64,000 nucleotides of DNA from Deltaproteobacteria bacterium HGW-Deltaproteobacteria-18 (GCA_002841885.1 PHBE01000009.1:210227-274226), one strand, 5' to 3'. Counted from the stretch's first letter, positions 9,297 to 17,351 are shown. The notes: a model not told the origin generated them from the letters alone. Made by a program: numbers and translations.

Positions 9297-10241
9297 TTCC
9301 TGCGGCACGGGCAGGGGGCGGCGCAGGTCGCCGAGCTTGATGGCCGCCATGCCCGAGAGCAGCAGGGCGCTGCCCAAGAGCTGAACCGGGGTCAGGGTTT
9401 CGCCCAGCAGGAGGAAGGCGAAAATGGCGGTGAAGAGAGGTTCCAACGAGACGATGATGTTGGCCACGCTGGCATCGAGCAGGGAAAGGCTGACGTTGTA
9501 GAACCCGTATCCGCCCACCGTGGGGATGGCCCCCAGCAGAATCATCACGGTCCATCCTTCCACGCTGGCGCCGAGCCAGAACATGTCTTTTGGAGTCGTG
9601 GCCGAGCCGGGAAGCCATCCTCCCGTAAGATTGGCCAGGAAGAGGAATGTCCCGGCGAAGGCGAAGATGTAGAGCAGGGTGGTCCAAGGGGAAATGCCCC
9701 GCTTCGAGGTCACCCGGCCCATGAGGCTGTAGGCCGTATAGCACAGGCCCGTCAGCAGACCCGCAACCACGCCAAGAAGATTGCTCTGCCAGGCCGAGGC
9801 ATTCAGCGCCCCGGAAATGAGAGCGCACCCGCACAGGCACAGGGCAATGGCCGTAAATTTGAGCGCGCCCAGGCTCTCGCCCATGAATTTCCAGCCCAGA
9901 ATGGCGGTGTAGGCCACGGAACAGTAAACCATGACTGTGGCCACGGCCGCTCCGTTATGCGCTACCGATATGGCCCAGAAGCCGTTGAAACCGGCCAGCA
10001 TGAGTCCGAAAATGGCCAGGAAGGGGATGTGGGTCTTGTCGACGCGCAGCAGCCTGCGGTCGAAAAGGAGCATGAGGGGCACAAGGGTCGCGACCACGAT
10101 GATGTTGCGCCAGCAGGCCAGGACGAGCGGCGGCATGTCGAAATTTACGACCAGGTGGCGGATGAAGATGGATGTCGTGGACAGAAACACGGCCCCGGCG
10201 AGGGCGGCGCTGTAGCCTTGGGCGGAACGGGACATGGCCAT
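9291..10241 (-). CDS. EamA/DMT-family inner-membrane transporter
   Basis: The 316-residue protein has about ten hydrophobic segments arranged as two homologous halves, the EamA repeat of the drug/metabolite transporter superfamily. The second half ends with the typical LEPLFTAIFAFLLLGE segment. These proteins export metabolites, often amino acids or cofactors. The start at 10241 is chosen for an AAGGAG six bases upstream. The gene is divergent from a MocR regulator and shares a palindromic control region with it. MocR proteins often regulate adjacent transporters, so amino-acid or vitamin B6-related export is an inference. Confidence 0.88.
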   Translation of the reverse strand: MAMSRSAQGYSAALAGAVFLSTTSIFIRHLVVNFDMPPLVLACWRNIIVVATLVPLMLLFDRRLLRVDKTHIPFLAIFGLMLAGFNGFWAISVAHNGAAVATVMVYCSVAYTAILGWKFMGESLGALKFTAIALCLCGCALISGALNASAWQSNLLGVVAGLLTGLCYTAYSLMGRVTSKRGISPWTTLLYIFAFAGTFLFLANLTGGWLPGSATTPKDMFWLGASVEGWTVMILLGAIPTVGGYGFYNVSLSLLDASVANIIVSLEPLFTAIFAFLLLGETLTPVQLLGSALLLSGMAAIKLGDLRRPLPVPQEA

Positions 10242-10273
10242 GGAAAGCTCCTTCTTGTGCTGGATGTGAAGCT

Positions 10274-10332
10274 GGTCTAGTTGGAAATTGACCCCTTTGT
10301 AAGGGTCAATTTTGAACAAAATGAACTAGTCC
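10274..10332. promoter_or_regulatory. shared operator/promoter of the EamA-MocR divergent pair
   Basis: A perfect 10-bp inverted repeat, AAATTGACCC (10285-10294) and GGGTCAATTT (10303-10312), separated by eight bases, places a TTGACC -35-like hexamer on each strand. An outer, imperfect pair (GGTCTAGTT at 10274-10282 and AACTAGTCC at 10324-10332) flanks it. The location between the two start codons suggests autoregulation and control of the exporter by the MocR protein. Confidence 0.65.
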
Positions 10333-10352
10333 AATTCAGCAGGAGGAAGGGT

Positions 10353-11798
10353 ATGCGCCTGGCTCTTGATTTTGAATCCCGTGAACCCGTTTACGCCCAG
10401 ATCAGCCGTCATCTCCGGAGCAGCATCCTGTCCGACAACCTGCGGCCTGGCACCCGGCTGCAGGCGGTGCGGACCCTGGCCGCGAATCTGGGGGTCAGTC
10501 GCGGCACGGTGGAGAGCGCCTACGCCGAACTCATGGCCGAGGGTCTCATCACTGCCCGGCAGGGCAGCGGTTTCTACGTGCTCCCCCATGCCCCGGGCGA
10601 GGGAAGGAATCCTCCCCTGTCCGGCGGCTGGCCGGCATGGCAGGGGCGCCTCAGCTATGGCGGCTTCGAGGCCATGAGCGCCTATCTGCCGGAGGTCAGC
10701 CGGAAAACGGACTGGATCGCCCTTGACGGCGGTGCGTGCGACCCGCGCCTGTTTCCCATGGACGAGTTCCGCAAGCTCTTAAGCCAAGTCATGCGCCGGG
10801 ACGGGGTGGCCGCCGTGGAGTACGGGGAGATCGCTGGGTACCGCCCCCTGCGCGCGACCCTGGCCCAGGTGCTGGCCAGTCAGGGCATCCAGACGGATGC
10901 TGACAGCATCCTGATCACGGCCGGTTCGCAGCAGGCCCTGTCCCTGGTCACCGGGCTCATCCTGTCGCCCGGCGAGACCGTCGTGGTCGAGGGGCCGACC
11001 TACGCCGGGGCCCTGGACGTTTTCCGTGCCCGTGGCCTGCGTATCCTGACCGTCGGCGTAGGCGAGGAAGGCATGGATATGCAGGAGTTGGAGGCGATCC
11101 TGTCCCGACACAGGGTCGGGCTCATCTACACCATCCCCAATTTTCACAACCCCACGGGCGCGTGTCTGGACGGGCAGCGCCGCAGGCAGCTCATCAGCCT
11201 GGCCGGGCGCTTCGACGTGCCCATCCTCGAAGACGATTATGTCGGCGACATCCGCTACGAGGGCAGGGCCCAGCCCACCCTCAAGTCCCTGGACCCCGAC
11301 GGCCGCGTCATCTACATGAGCACCTTCTCCAAGATGCTCATCCCCGGCCTGCGCGTGGGCTTCGTGGTCGCCGACGGCCCGGTCTACGCCCACCTGCTGC
11401 GCTCCAAGCGCTGTCACGACCTGGCTACCTGCAACCTGATTCAGCGCGCCCTGCGCGACTACGTCTCCGTGGGCCGCTACCACGCCCATCTGCAACGTTC
11501 CTGCACTCTCTACCGCAGGCGCCGTGACGCCATGCTGGCCGCCCTGGAGCGGCACATGCCCTCCGGCGCAAGCTGGACGCGGCCCAAAGGGGGGCTGTTC
11601 ATCTGGTTGCGCCTGCCCGAACACATGATGGCCTCGGACCTTCTGCCCAAGGCCTGCGCGCAAGGCGTGATCTTCGCGCCGGGAGGGAATTTTTACCTCG
11701 ACCCGGCCGAGGGCGAGGGGAGCATGCGGCTCAATTTCGCCTCCAACACGGAAGCGGTGATCGAAGAGGGGGTGCGGCGGCTGGGCAATGCCATGTAG
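10353..11798 (+). CDS. MocR/PdxR-family GntR-type regulator with aminotransferase domain
   Basis: The 481-residue protein starts with a winged helix-turn-helix of the GntR type (about residues 12-75, VSRGTVESAYAELMAEGLI) fused to a class I aminotransferase fold (about 120-480). The fold includes the PLP lysine in the STFSKMLIPGLRVGFV segment. This is the MocR design, in which PLP-amino-acid adducts control DNA binding. The start at 10353 has AGGAGG eight bases upstream. It is divergent from an EamA exporter and probably regulates it; the effector is unknown. Confidence 0.93.
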   Translation: MRLALDFESREPVYAQISRHLRSSILSDNLRPGTRLQAVRTLAANLGVSRGTVESAYAELMAEGLITARQGSGFYVLPHAPGEGRNPPLSGGWPAWQGRLSYGGFEAMSAYLPEVSRKTDWIALDGGACDPRLFPMDEFRKLLSQVMRRDGVAAVEYGEIAGYRPLRATLAQVLASQGIQTDADSILITAGSQQALSLVTGLILSPGETVVVEGPTYAGALDVFRARGLRILTVGVGEEGMDMQELEAILSRHRVGLIYTIPNFHNPTGACLDGQRRRQLISLAGRFDVPILEDDYVGDIRYEGRAQPTLKSLDPDGRVIYMSTFSKMLIPGLRVGFVVADGPVYAHLLRSKRCHDLATCNLIQRALRDYVSVGRYHAHLQRSCTLYRRRRDAMLAALERHMPSGASWTRPKGGLFIWLRLPEHMMASDLLPKACAQGVIFAPGGNFYLDPAEGEGSMRLNFASNTEAVIEEGVRRLGNAM

Positions 11799-11860
11799 GG
11801 GCGAAAAATCTTTTGCCCGAATGAAACCATGATCAACCATGCACGGCCAAACAATGACCC

Positions 11861-11904
11861 GTAGGGGCGGACCTACGTGTCCGCCCTCTTCCGCGTGTCC
11901 GCCC
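11861..11904. repeat. REP hairpin, left, with a degenerate second hairpin
   Basis: GTAG followed by GGGCGGAC, a six-base loop and GTCCGCCC (11861-11886) forms a REP-type hairpin with the GTAG foot. It is followed by a second, degenerate half unit ending in GTGTCCGCCC. Confidence 0.75.
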
Positions 11905-11946
11905 TGATCCATCAACACACCTGAAATCAAGGGGTTTACCAGGACT

Positions 11947-12094
11947 GGCCGAACACGCAGGTCCGAAGAAGGGCGGACACGCAGGTCCGAAGAAGGGCGG
12001 ACACGCAGGTCCGAAGAAGGGCGAACACGCAGGCTCGAAGAAGGGCGGACACGCAGGTCCGAAGAAGGGCGAACACGCAGGTCCGCCCCTACGG
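11947..12094. repeat. 24-bp tandem hairpin array ending in an inverted REP
   Basis: Five consecutive 24-base units lie at 11947-12066. Each contains a small hairpin, CGGAC-ACGCAG-GTCCG (or near variants), and ends in GAAGAA. A terminal unit (12067-12094) closes as a complete REP ending GTCCGCCCCTAC, the inverse of the left REP foot. The units differ by only a few bases, mainly GGAC/GAAC, which implies recent amplification. The array lies 140 bases upstream of a REP-associated transposase gene. Confidence 0.85.
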
Positions 12095-12234
12095 AAATCG
12101 TGTAAATTTTTCGTCTATTCTGTAATCAGAAATCCTGTGTTTGAACGTTGGCAACGGTTGTATGTTGCCAAATGCACGTGGCCGCCCTTGAGCGGGTTTG
12201 CCCTGCTGCGCGATGTTCTCACACAGGAGAAAAA

Positions 12235-12893
12235 ATGCCGTACAATCCCAAGATCCATCGTCGTCGATCAATCAGGCTGCAAAATTATGATTATTCCCAA
12301 CCCGGTACGTATTTCCTGACCATTTGCGTGCAGGACCGGGCGTGTCTGTTTGGCGATGTGGTGGATGGGGAAATGCGGTTGAATGATGCGGGGACCATGG
12401 TGACGCGTTGGTATAATGAATTGGCGCAAAAATTTGGCGATGTTGGGTGTGACGCCTGGGTGTGCATGCCCAATCATGTACATTGCATTGTCATGAACAC
12501 CGGTTCTGTGCGGCCGGATGATGACCCCGTAGGGGCGGCCTGTGTGTCCGCCCTCCTGCATGTCGGTCAGAATTGGGCGAACACGCAGGTTCGCCCCTAC
12601 GTCGTGTGGTGCAATGGTTTAAAACCATGTCAACAAATGAATATATTCGTGGCGTCCGTCACCATGGATGGCAACCGTTTCCCGGTCGATTATGGCAACG
12701 CAATTATTGGGAACACATCGTCCGCGATGAAGCGGAATTGAACCGCATCCGGGAATATATCGTCACCAATCCTGTCCGATGGGAAATGGGCAGGTTGCAT
12801 CCGGATTATGGTGCTGGGACAGCGCGTGAAGAACCGGCCATGTATGGTCCTGACGGCGTGTGGCGCGTAGACGATGCGGATTGGATGGTGTGA
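12235..12893 (+). pseudogene. REP-associated tyrosine transposase (RAYT), frameshifted
   Basis: The first part encodes an N-terminal RAYT/TnpA_REP domain from MPYNPKIHRRRSIRL to the HUH motif (PNHVHCIV, His-x-His near residue 79). A second reading frame continues with the expected rest: WFKTMSTNEYIRGV, the catalytic tyrosine region RNYWEHIVRDEAELNRI and the ITNPVRW-type end. The frame changes between about 12,522 and 12,575, within REP-like sequence embedded in the gene, and a one-base loss would explain it. The start at 12235 has CAGGAG seven bases upstream. RAYTs nick single-stranded REP hairpins, and this gene is flanked by several, so it is very likely their mobiliser. As it stands it cannot make a full enzyme unless frameshifting occurs. 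Confidence 0.85.
12529..12600. repeat. pair of opposed REP hairpins inside the RAYT gene
   Basis: GTAGGGGCGGCC...GTCCGCCC (12529-12553) and GGGCGAAC...GTTCGCCCCTAC (12575-12600) are two inverted REP copies lying between the HUH and tyrosine motifs. They form part of the coding sequence and coincide with the frame change. Confidence 0.75.
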
Positions 12894-12899
12894 TGCCCC

Positions 12900-12993
12900 G
12901 TAGGGGCAGGCCCCTGTGCCTGCCCAATTTTTGGCCAGTACCTGCGCGATTTTGGGGCACAGAAGAAGGGCGGCCACGGGGGGCCGCCCCTAC
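12900..12993. repeat. two REP hairpins, right of the RAYT
   Basis: GTAGGGGCAGGC...GCCTGCCC (12900-12925) and GGGCGGCC...GGCCGCCCCTAC (12968-12993) are opposed REP copies with slightly different stems. The foot of the second overlaps the stop codon of trmJ, which reads on the other strand. Confidence 0.75.
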
Positions 12994-13736
12994 GCCCCCC
13001 TGCCCTTGGCGATGCCGACGATCCGTTTCATCTGGCGGCACAGGCCCATGAGCAGGTTGTATTCGTTCAGGCGCGGGTTGATGCGGTTGAAGAAGCGTTT
13101 CAGGGGGAGCATGAAATATTCGGGGTTGTCCTTGTTGAGGAAGTCGATCTCGATCAGGGTCTCGCGCAACTGGTTGAAGAGCACTTCCCGCTCTTCGTTG
13201 TTTATGTAGCGATCCTTGGGCTGCCCCGCCGTCTTGAAGGGTTTGGTCATGGATTTCTTGAAGCACTCGTAGAGCACGACCATGACCGCCTGACTCAGGT
13301 TCAGCGAGGTCAGGTTGTCGGTGGTGGGGATGGTCAGGAGCTGGTTGCAGAGGTCGGTTTCCTCGTTGGTCAGGCCTTTGTCCTCGGGGCCGAAGACGAT
13401 GGCGATCTTGCCCCCTGCATTGCGCTGTTCGGTGATGCGCGGGGCGGCCTCCTCCGGCGTCTGGATGGCTTGGCGCCAGCCGCCTGTTCTGGCCGTTGTG
13501 CCGTAGGAAAAGGAATAGGGCGCCAGCGCCTCGGCCAGGGTCTGGTGGATGCGGACGCTTTCCAGCAGGAGCCCTGCATGATGGGTGGCCAGGGGCAGGG
13601 CCTTGTCCAGATCCCAGTTCAATGGGTCCACCAGCACGATCTGGCCGCAGCCCATGTTCAGGCAGGCCCGGGCCACCGAGCCGATATTCTCCGGAAACTT
13701 GGGCCTGCAGAGGATTACGTCGATGTTCTCAAGCAT
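12990..13736 (-). CDS. trmJ: tRNA (cytidine/uridine-2'-O-)-methyltransferase TrmJ-type
   Basis: The 248-residue protein matches the SPOUT-class TrmH/TrmJ family, with the start NIDVILCRPKFPENIGSVARA, a FGPEDKGLTNEE motif and the knot-forming LNLSQAVMVVLYE segment. The C-terminal extension of TrmJ is present. The enzyme methylates the 2'-O of nucleotide 32 in tRNAs using SAM. The last codons (GGG GCG TAG) and the stop come from a REP hairpin, so the C-terminus may have been altered by repeat insertion. It is separated from upstream ychF by nine bases and is probably co-transcribed with it. Confidence 0.88.
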   Translation of the reverse strand: MLENIDVILCRPKFPENIGSVARACLNMGCGQIVLVDPLNWDLDKALPLATHHAGLLLESVRIHQTLAEALAPYSFSYGTTARTGGWRQAIQTPEEAAPRITEQRNAGGKIAIVFGPEDKGLTNEETDLCNQLLTIPTTDNLTSLNLSQAVMVVLYECFKKSMTKPFKTAGQPKDRYINNEEREVLFNQLRETLIEIDFLNKDNPEYFMLPLKRFFNRINPRLNEYNLLMGLCRQMKRIVGIAKGRGA

Positions 13737-13745
13737 CCGGACTCT

Positions 13746-14846
13746 CTAGACGTTGAAGAGGAAGTGCACCACGTCGCCGTCCTTGAGCACGTACTCCTTG
13801 CCCTCGACCCGCAGTACCCCGGCGGCGCGGCATTTGGCCTCGCTGCCGTGCTTGACGTAGTCGTCATAGGCGATGACCTCGGCCCGGATGAAGCCGCGCT
13901 CGAAGTCCGTGTGGATCACGCCAGCGCCCTGGGGAGCCTTGCAGCCCTGGTGGATGGTCCAGGCGCGCACTTCCTTGGGTCCGGCCGTGAAGTAGGAGCA
14001 CAGCCCAAGCATTTCATAGCCCGTGCGGATGACCAGATCCAGGCCCGATTCGCTGACTCCGTAGGAGGCCAGAAATTCCTGCGCTTCCTCGGGGGTAAGC
14101 CCGACCAGCTCTTCCTCGATGCGGGCCGAAATTTTTACGGCGCAGGCGCCCCGTGCCGCGGCCAGTTCACGGACTTTGGTAACGAAGTGGTTGTCCTCGG
14201 CCAGCGCGGCCTCATCCACGTTCATGCCGAAGATGACCGGCTTGAAGGTGATCAGCAGCAGGTCCTTGCGCAGTTCCGCGCCCAGGTCGCTCCTGAGCTC
14301 CTCCATTTCCGAGGCGGGCTTGCCCGTGTTCAGGTGGGCCGTGAGTCGCTGCAAAAGGTCCAGCTGCGGAGCGAGGCGCTTGTCGGCCCTGATTTGTTTG
14401 GACAGGCGTTCGGCCTTGCGCTCCACGGCCTGCAGGTCGGCCAGGATCAGCTCCGTGTCGATGACCTCGATGTCGCGGATGGGGTCCACGGATCCGTCCA
14501 CGTGGATGACGTCGTCGTTCTCGAAGCAGCGCACCACGTGCAGGATGGCGTCGCATTCGCGGATGTTGGCCAGGAACTGGTTGCCTAGCCCCTCACCCTG
14601 GCTCGCGCCCTTGACCAGCCCGGCGATGTCGATGAAATCCACCGTGGCCTGGATTATCTTCTGTGAGTTCACCAACTCCAGCAGTTTGGCCAGACGCGAA
14701 TCCGGCACCGGGACCACGGCCTTGTTGGGCTCGATGGTGCAGAAGGGGTAGTTGGCGCTTTCGGCATTCTGGGCCTTGGTCAGCGCGTTGAAGAGGGTGG
14801 ATTTGCCTACGTTTGGCAGGCCCACGATGCCTATGCTCAGTCCCAT
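13746..14846 (-). CDS. ychF: ribosome-binding ATPase YchF (OLA1 family)
   Basis: The 366-residue protein is full-length YchF. The P-loop GLPNVGKST is at 9-17 and the G3 region is DIAGLVKGASQGEGLGNQFL. The usual NKxD of GTPases is replaced by the family's NVDE-type sequence (GMNVDE, near residue 212), which explains the ATP preference. A TGS domain is C-terminal (EYVLKDGDVVHFLFNV). It is a widespread protein that binds ribosomes and affects stress responses. The start has GGAGATATC upstream. It heads a two-gene unit with trmJ. Confidence 0.96.
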   Translation of the reverse strand: MGLSIGIVGLPNVGKSTLFNALTKAQNAESANYPFCTIEPNKAVVPVPDSRLAKLLELVNSQKIIQATVDFIDIAGLVKGASQGEGLGNQFLANIRECDAILHVVRCFENDDVIHVDGSVDPIRDIEVIDTELILADLQAVERKAERLSKQIRADKRLAPQLDLLQRLTAHLNTGKPASEMEELRSDLGAELRKDLLLITFKPVIFGMNVDEAALAEDNHFVTKVRELAAARGACAVKISARIEEELVGLTPEEAQEFLASYGVSESGLDLVIRTGYEMLGLCSYFTAGPKEVRAWTIHQGCKAPQGAGVIHTDFERGFIRAEVIAYDDYVKHGSEAKCRAAGVLRVEGKEYVLKDGDVVHFLFNV

Positions 14847-15266
14847 GATATCTCCTTCATTCCCGTCCCGTCAGCAGGGCCGCAAGCGTGGTCCCGTCAG
14901 GCGCAGGGAGCGACGCTCCTGCGCAGTGGATTCTTATGCCGGCTGGCGTCTGTATGGTGGGAATGGTTTGCGTGCGAATTGCCCGCGACCGTCTCCCGGT
15001 CGCAAGGTCGCGAACCCATAATATGATCGTCCCCATGACGCAAGACGAGATATGGCGTGGCAATTTCGGGGCGCAGACCCGTCGGGTGGGAGTTTGCGGT
15101 CGGGACACACCGGCAAAGTGGGAATAATCGTGGCCGTTTCCAAGGCACGGTGGAAAAAATCATTGTCACTTCCGCGGGATTGCCTCCCTGGTCCGCATGG
15201 AAGGATTTGAGCTTTCCCGCGAAGGAGTATAAGCCGCCCGTATCACGAATCGTGAGGGGGAAAATT
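14847..15266. other. divergent intergenic region between ychF and the aminotransferase gene
   Basis: Some 420 bases with no gene I can support. It contains a GC-rich hairpin cluster near 14,980-15,015 (GCGACCG...CGGTCGC, with GGTCGC repeated once more just after), which could form alternative stems. Possible promoter hexamers (TTGAGC, then TATAAG after 15 bases) lie about 40 bases before the aminotransferase start. Open frames crossing the region have no recognisable product. Confidence 0.4.
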
Positions 15267-16421
15267 ATGAACGAATGCCGCATCAACCCATGCTGCCAGG
15301 ACCTGAGCTCCTTCAAGGTCATGGACGTGCTGGAGCGGGCTTGCGCGCTGGAGAAGCAGGGCCGGGACATCGTGCACCTGCAGATCGGCGAGCCCGACTT
15401 CGACACGCCCGAGTGTGTCAAGGACGCCGCCTGCAAGGCCATCCGCGACGGGCGCTGCCAATATACCCATTCCCTGGGCATCATCGAACTGCGCGAGGCC
15501 ATCTGCGCGCACTATCACGCCAAATACGGCGTCGAGGTTCATCCCGATCAGGTGCTTGTCACTTCGGGCACCTCGCCGTCCATGCTGCTGGCGTTTTCGC
15601 TCCTGCTCCAGCCCGGCGACCGGGTGCTGCTCTCGGACCCGAGCTATGCCTGCTATCCCAATTTCATCCGCTTCACCGGCGCGGTGGCGGATTTCGTGCC
15701 CGTGCGCGAAGAGGACGGCTTCCAGTTCCGCGTCGATCAGGTCAAGGCCCGCATGGCCGACGACGTGCGCGGCATTCTGGTCAATTCCCCGTCCAACCCC
15801 ACCGGGACCCTGGTCAGCCCCGAGGTGTACTGCGGCCTGGCCGAACTCGGCGTGCCGCTCTTTTCCGACGAGATCTACCACGGGCTTGTCTATGAGGGGC
15901 AGGAGCATACGGCCCTTGAGTTCACGGACAACTGCTTTGTCTTCAACGGCTTTTCCAAGCTCTACGCCATGACCGGCTGGCGGCTCGGGTACGTCATCGC
16001 CCCCAAGGGCTACATGAAGCGGCTGCAGACCATGCAGCAGAATTTTTTCCTGTGCACCAGTTCCATTGCCCAGTGGGCCGGTGTGGCCGCCCTGACCCAG
16101 GCGGGGCCGGACGTAGAGCGCATGAAGGCCGTCTACGACCAGCGCCGCCGGTACATGATCGATCGCCTCAGGGAGCTGGGATTCGGCATCAAGGTCGAGC
16201 CCACGGGCGCATTCTACGTCTTTGCCAACGCGAAGAAATACACGGGCGACTCCATGCAGTTCACTTTCGACCTGCTGGAAAAGGCTGGTGTGGGTGTGGC
16301 TCCGGGCGTGGATTTCGGACCCGGCGGCGAGGGTTACATCCGTTTTTCCTACGCCAATTCCATCGAGAACATCGAAGAGGGCATGCTCCGTCTTGAAAAA
16401 TATCTTGGAGGATTGAAATGA
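15267..16421 (+). CDS. PLP-dependent aminotransferase (class I/II)
   Basis: The 384-residue protein shows the fold-type I aminotransferase signature: the IGEPDFDTP start, the NSPSNPTGT motif, an Asp/Tyr pair (SDEIYHGLVYE), the PLP lysine in FNGFSKLYAMTGWRLGYV and the C-terminal substrate-binding Arg (YIRFSYA). The start at 15267 has GAGGGGG six bases upstream. The substrate cannot be assigned, though the sequence is most like the AspC/Ala-type branch. A ferredoxin gene overlaps its stop by four bases, so the two are translated together, which hints at an anaerobic redox link, but this is not established. Confidence 0.88.
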   Translation: MNECRINPCCQDLSSFKVMDVLERACALEKQGRDIVHLQIGEPDFDTPECVKDAACKAIRDGRCQYTHSLGIIELREAICAHYHAKYGVEVHPDQVLVTSGTSPSMLLAFSLLLQPGDRVLLSDPSYACYPNFIRFTGAVADFVPVREEDGFQFRVDQVKARMADDVRGILVNSPSNPTGTLVSPEVYCGLAELGVPLFSDEIYHGLVYEGQEHTALEFTDNCFVFNGFSKLYAMTGWRLGYVIAPKGYMKRLQTMQQNFFLCTSSIAQWAGVAALTQAGPDVERMKAVYDQRRRYMIDRLRELGFGIKVEPTGAFYVFANAKKYTGDSMQFTFDLLEKAGVGVAPGVDFGPGGEGYIRFSYANSIENIEEGMLRLEKYLGGLK

Positions 16422-16612
16422 ACATGGTCGAAGTGGCCCTGAACCAGCCCTGCTGTTCCGGATGCCTGGCCTGCGTTGAGCTGGCGCCGGAGATTTTCGC
16501 CTACGACGAAGACGCCCACGTGGCCATGATCCTGCAAAACCCCTGCGAAGAGGATCTGGCCCGCAAGGTCGTGTCCTACTGTCCGGACGACTGCATCGAG
16601 ATCATCGAGTAG
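16418..16612 (+). CDS. single-cluster [4Fe-4S] ferredoxin
   Basis: A 64-residue acidic protein with CCSGCLAC near the N-terminus and a further CP motif (YCPDDCI) near the C-terminus, together enough cysteines for one [4Fe-4S] cluster. It resembles the small ferredoxins of Desulfovibrio-type anaerobes. It overlaps the aminotransferase stop (ATGA), so expression is coupled. A terminator follows. Confidence 0.85.
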   Translation: MNMVEVALNQPCCSGCLACVELAPEIFAYDEDAHVAMILQNPCEEDLARKVVSYCPDDCIEIIE

Positions 16613-16637
16613 ATGGCATTGAGAAAGAAGTGAAAAA

Positions 16638-16668
16638 GGGCGCTCCATTCGGGGCGCCCTCATTTTTT
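16638..16668 (+). terminator. rho-independent terminator after the ferredoxin
   Basis: GGGCGC and GCGCCC close a ten-base loop, followed by TCATTTTTT. It could also serve the convergent higBA operon. Confidence 0.75.
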
Positions 16669-16683
16669 GCAGGCATGCCGCGC

Positions 16684-16986
16684 TCAGGCGGCGCTTCGCG
16701 GGTTGACTTCGCGTTCCAGTTTTTCACCAAGATTTTGCGCCGCGACTTCAAGTTCATAGTGTGATTGCAGGTTCATCCACGACTGCGGATCAACTCCAAA
16801 ATAGCGACCGAGCCTTAGAGCCGTGTCCGCGCTGATGGCTCTTTTTCCGTGCACTATTTCATTGATGCGGCGAGGAGGAACGCTGATGGCCTTGGCCAGG
16901 GCATATTGGGTGATGGCCAGAGGTTTCATGAAATCCTCCAGCAGAATTTCCCCGGGATGGATGGGGTCTGGGATCAGGTTTTTCAT
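16684..16986 (-). CDS. higA: HigA-type antitoxin
   Basis: The 100-residue protein begins MKNLIPDPIHPGEILLEDFM, the classic HigA start, followed by a helix-turn-helix (YALAKAISVPPRRINEIVHGKRAISADTALRLGRYFG). It would neutralise HigB and repress the operon. The start at 16986 is chosen because GGAGGA sits eight bases upstream; two earlier in-frame codons add five residues only. It follows higB by 14 bases, the usual toxin-first order of this family. Confidence 0.92.
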   Translation of the reverse strand: MKNLIPDPIHPGEILLEDFMKPLAITQYALAKAISVPPRRINEIVHGKRAISADTALRLGRYFGVDPQSWMNLQSHYELEVAAQNLGEKLEREVNPRSAA

Positions 16987-17000
16987 GGTGCTTTCCTCCA

Positions 17001-17282
17001 TTAATGATAATCCACGATTTCGACATCATGCGCATTGCCGTCCCGCCATATGAAACAGATGCGCCATTGTTCATTGATACGTATGCTGTGTTGTCCAGAC
17101 CGGTCTCCTGACAGGCTTTCGAGTCGGTTGCCCGGAGGCACGCGAAGAAAGTTCAGTTCAACAGCCGCATGAAGTTGCAGAAGCTTGCGAAGGGAAACCC
17201 GCTGAATGTCAGGGGGAATTTTTCGCGAGGTTCGCTCACGGAAGAGTTTATCGGTTTCCTTGCATGCAAATGATACGATCAT
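17001..17282 (-). CDS. higB: HigB-type RelE-superfamily toxin
   Basis: The 93-residue basic protein has the HigB/RelE pattern (MIVSFACKETDKLF, then RVPPGNRLESLSGDRSGQHSIRINEQWRICF). HigB toxins are ribosome-dependent mRNA interferases. The conserved basic and aromatic residues at the C-terminus (RINEQWRICFIWRDGNAHDVEIVDYH) are intact, so the toxin looks functional. It is transcribed with higA from the promoter just upstream. Confidence 0.92.
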   Translation of the reverse strand: MIVSFACKETDKLFRERTSRKIPPDIQRVSLRKLLQLHAAVELNFLRVPPGNRLESLSGDRSGQHSIRINEQWRICFIWRDGNAHDVEIVDYH

Positions 17283-17288
17283 GAATGA

Positions 17289-17317
17289 CTAATAACGCCT
17301 GGCGTTCATATTGGCAA
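17289..17317 (-). promoter_or_regulatory. higBA promoter with a palindrome in its spacer
   Basis: On the minus strand TTGCCA is followed after 17 bases by TATTAG. The spacer contains the palindrome AACGCC-A-GGCGTT (17294-17306), a likely binding site for the HigA antitoxin. Confidence 0.65.
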
Positions 17318-17323
17318 CACCGC

Positions 17324-17351
17324 TTGACTGCCCTGCCAGGTTTCTTATTGA
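17324..17351 (+). promoter_or_regulatory. possible promoter for the FKBP/methyltransferase gene
   Basis: TTGACT, a 16-base spacer and TATTGA lie about 40 bases upstream of the start at 17393. Confidence 0.4.

Noticed and set aside
11947..12094. A possible CRISPR array
   Set aside because: The unit is 24 bases in direct contact with no variable spacers; units are adjacent, so it is a tandem repeat, not a CRISPR.
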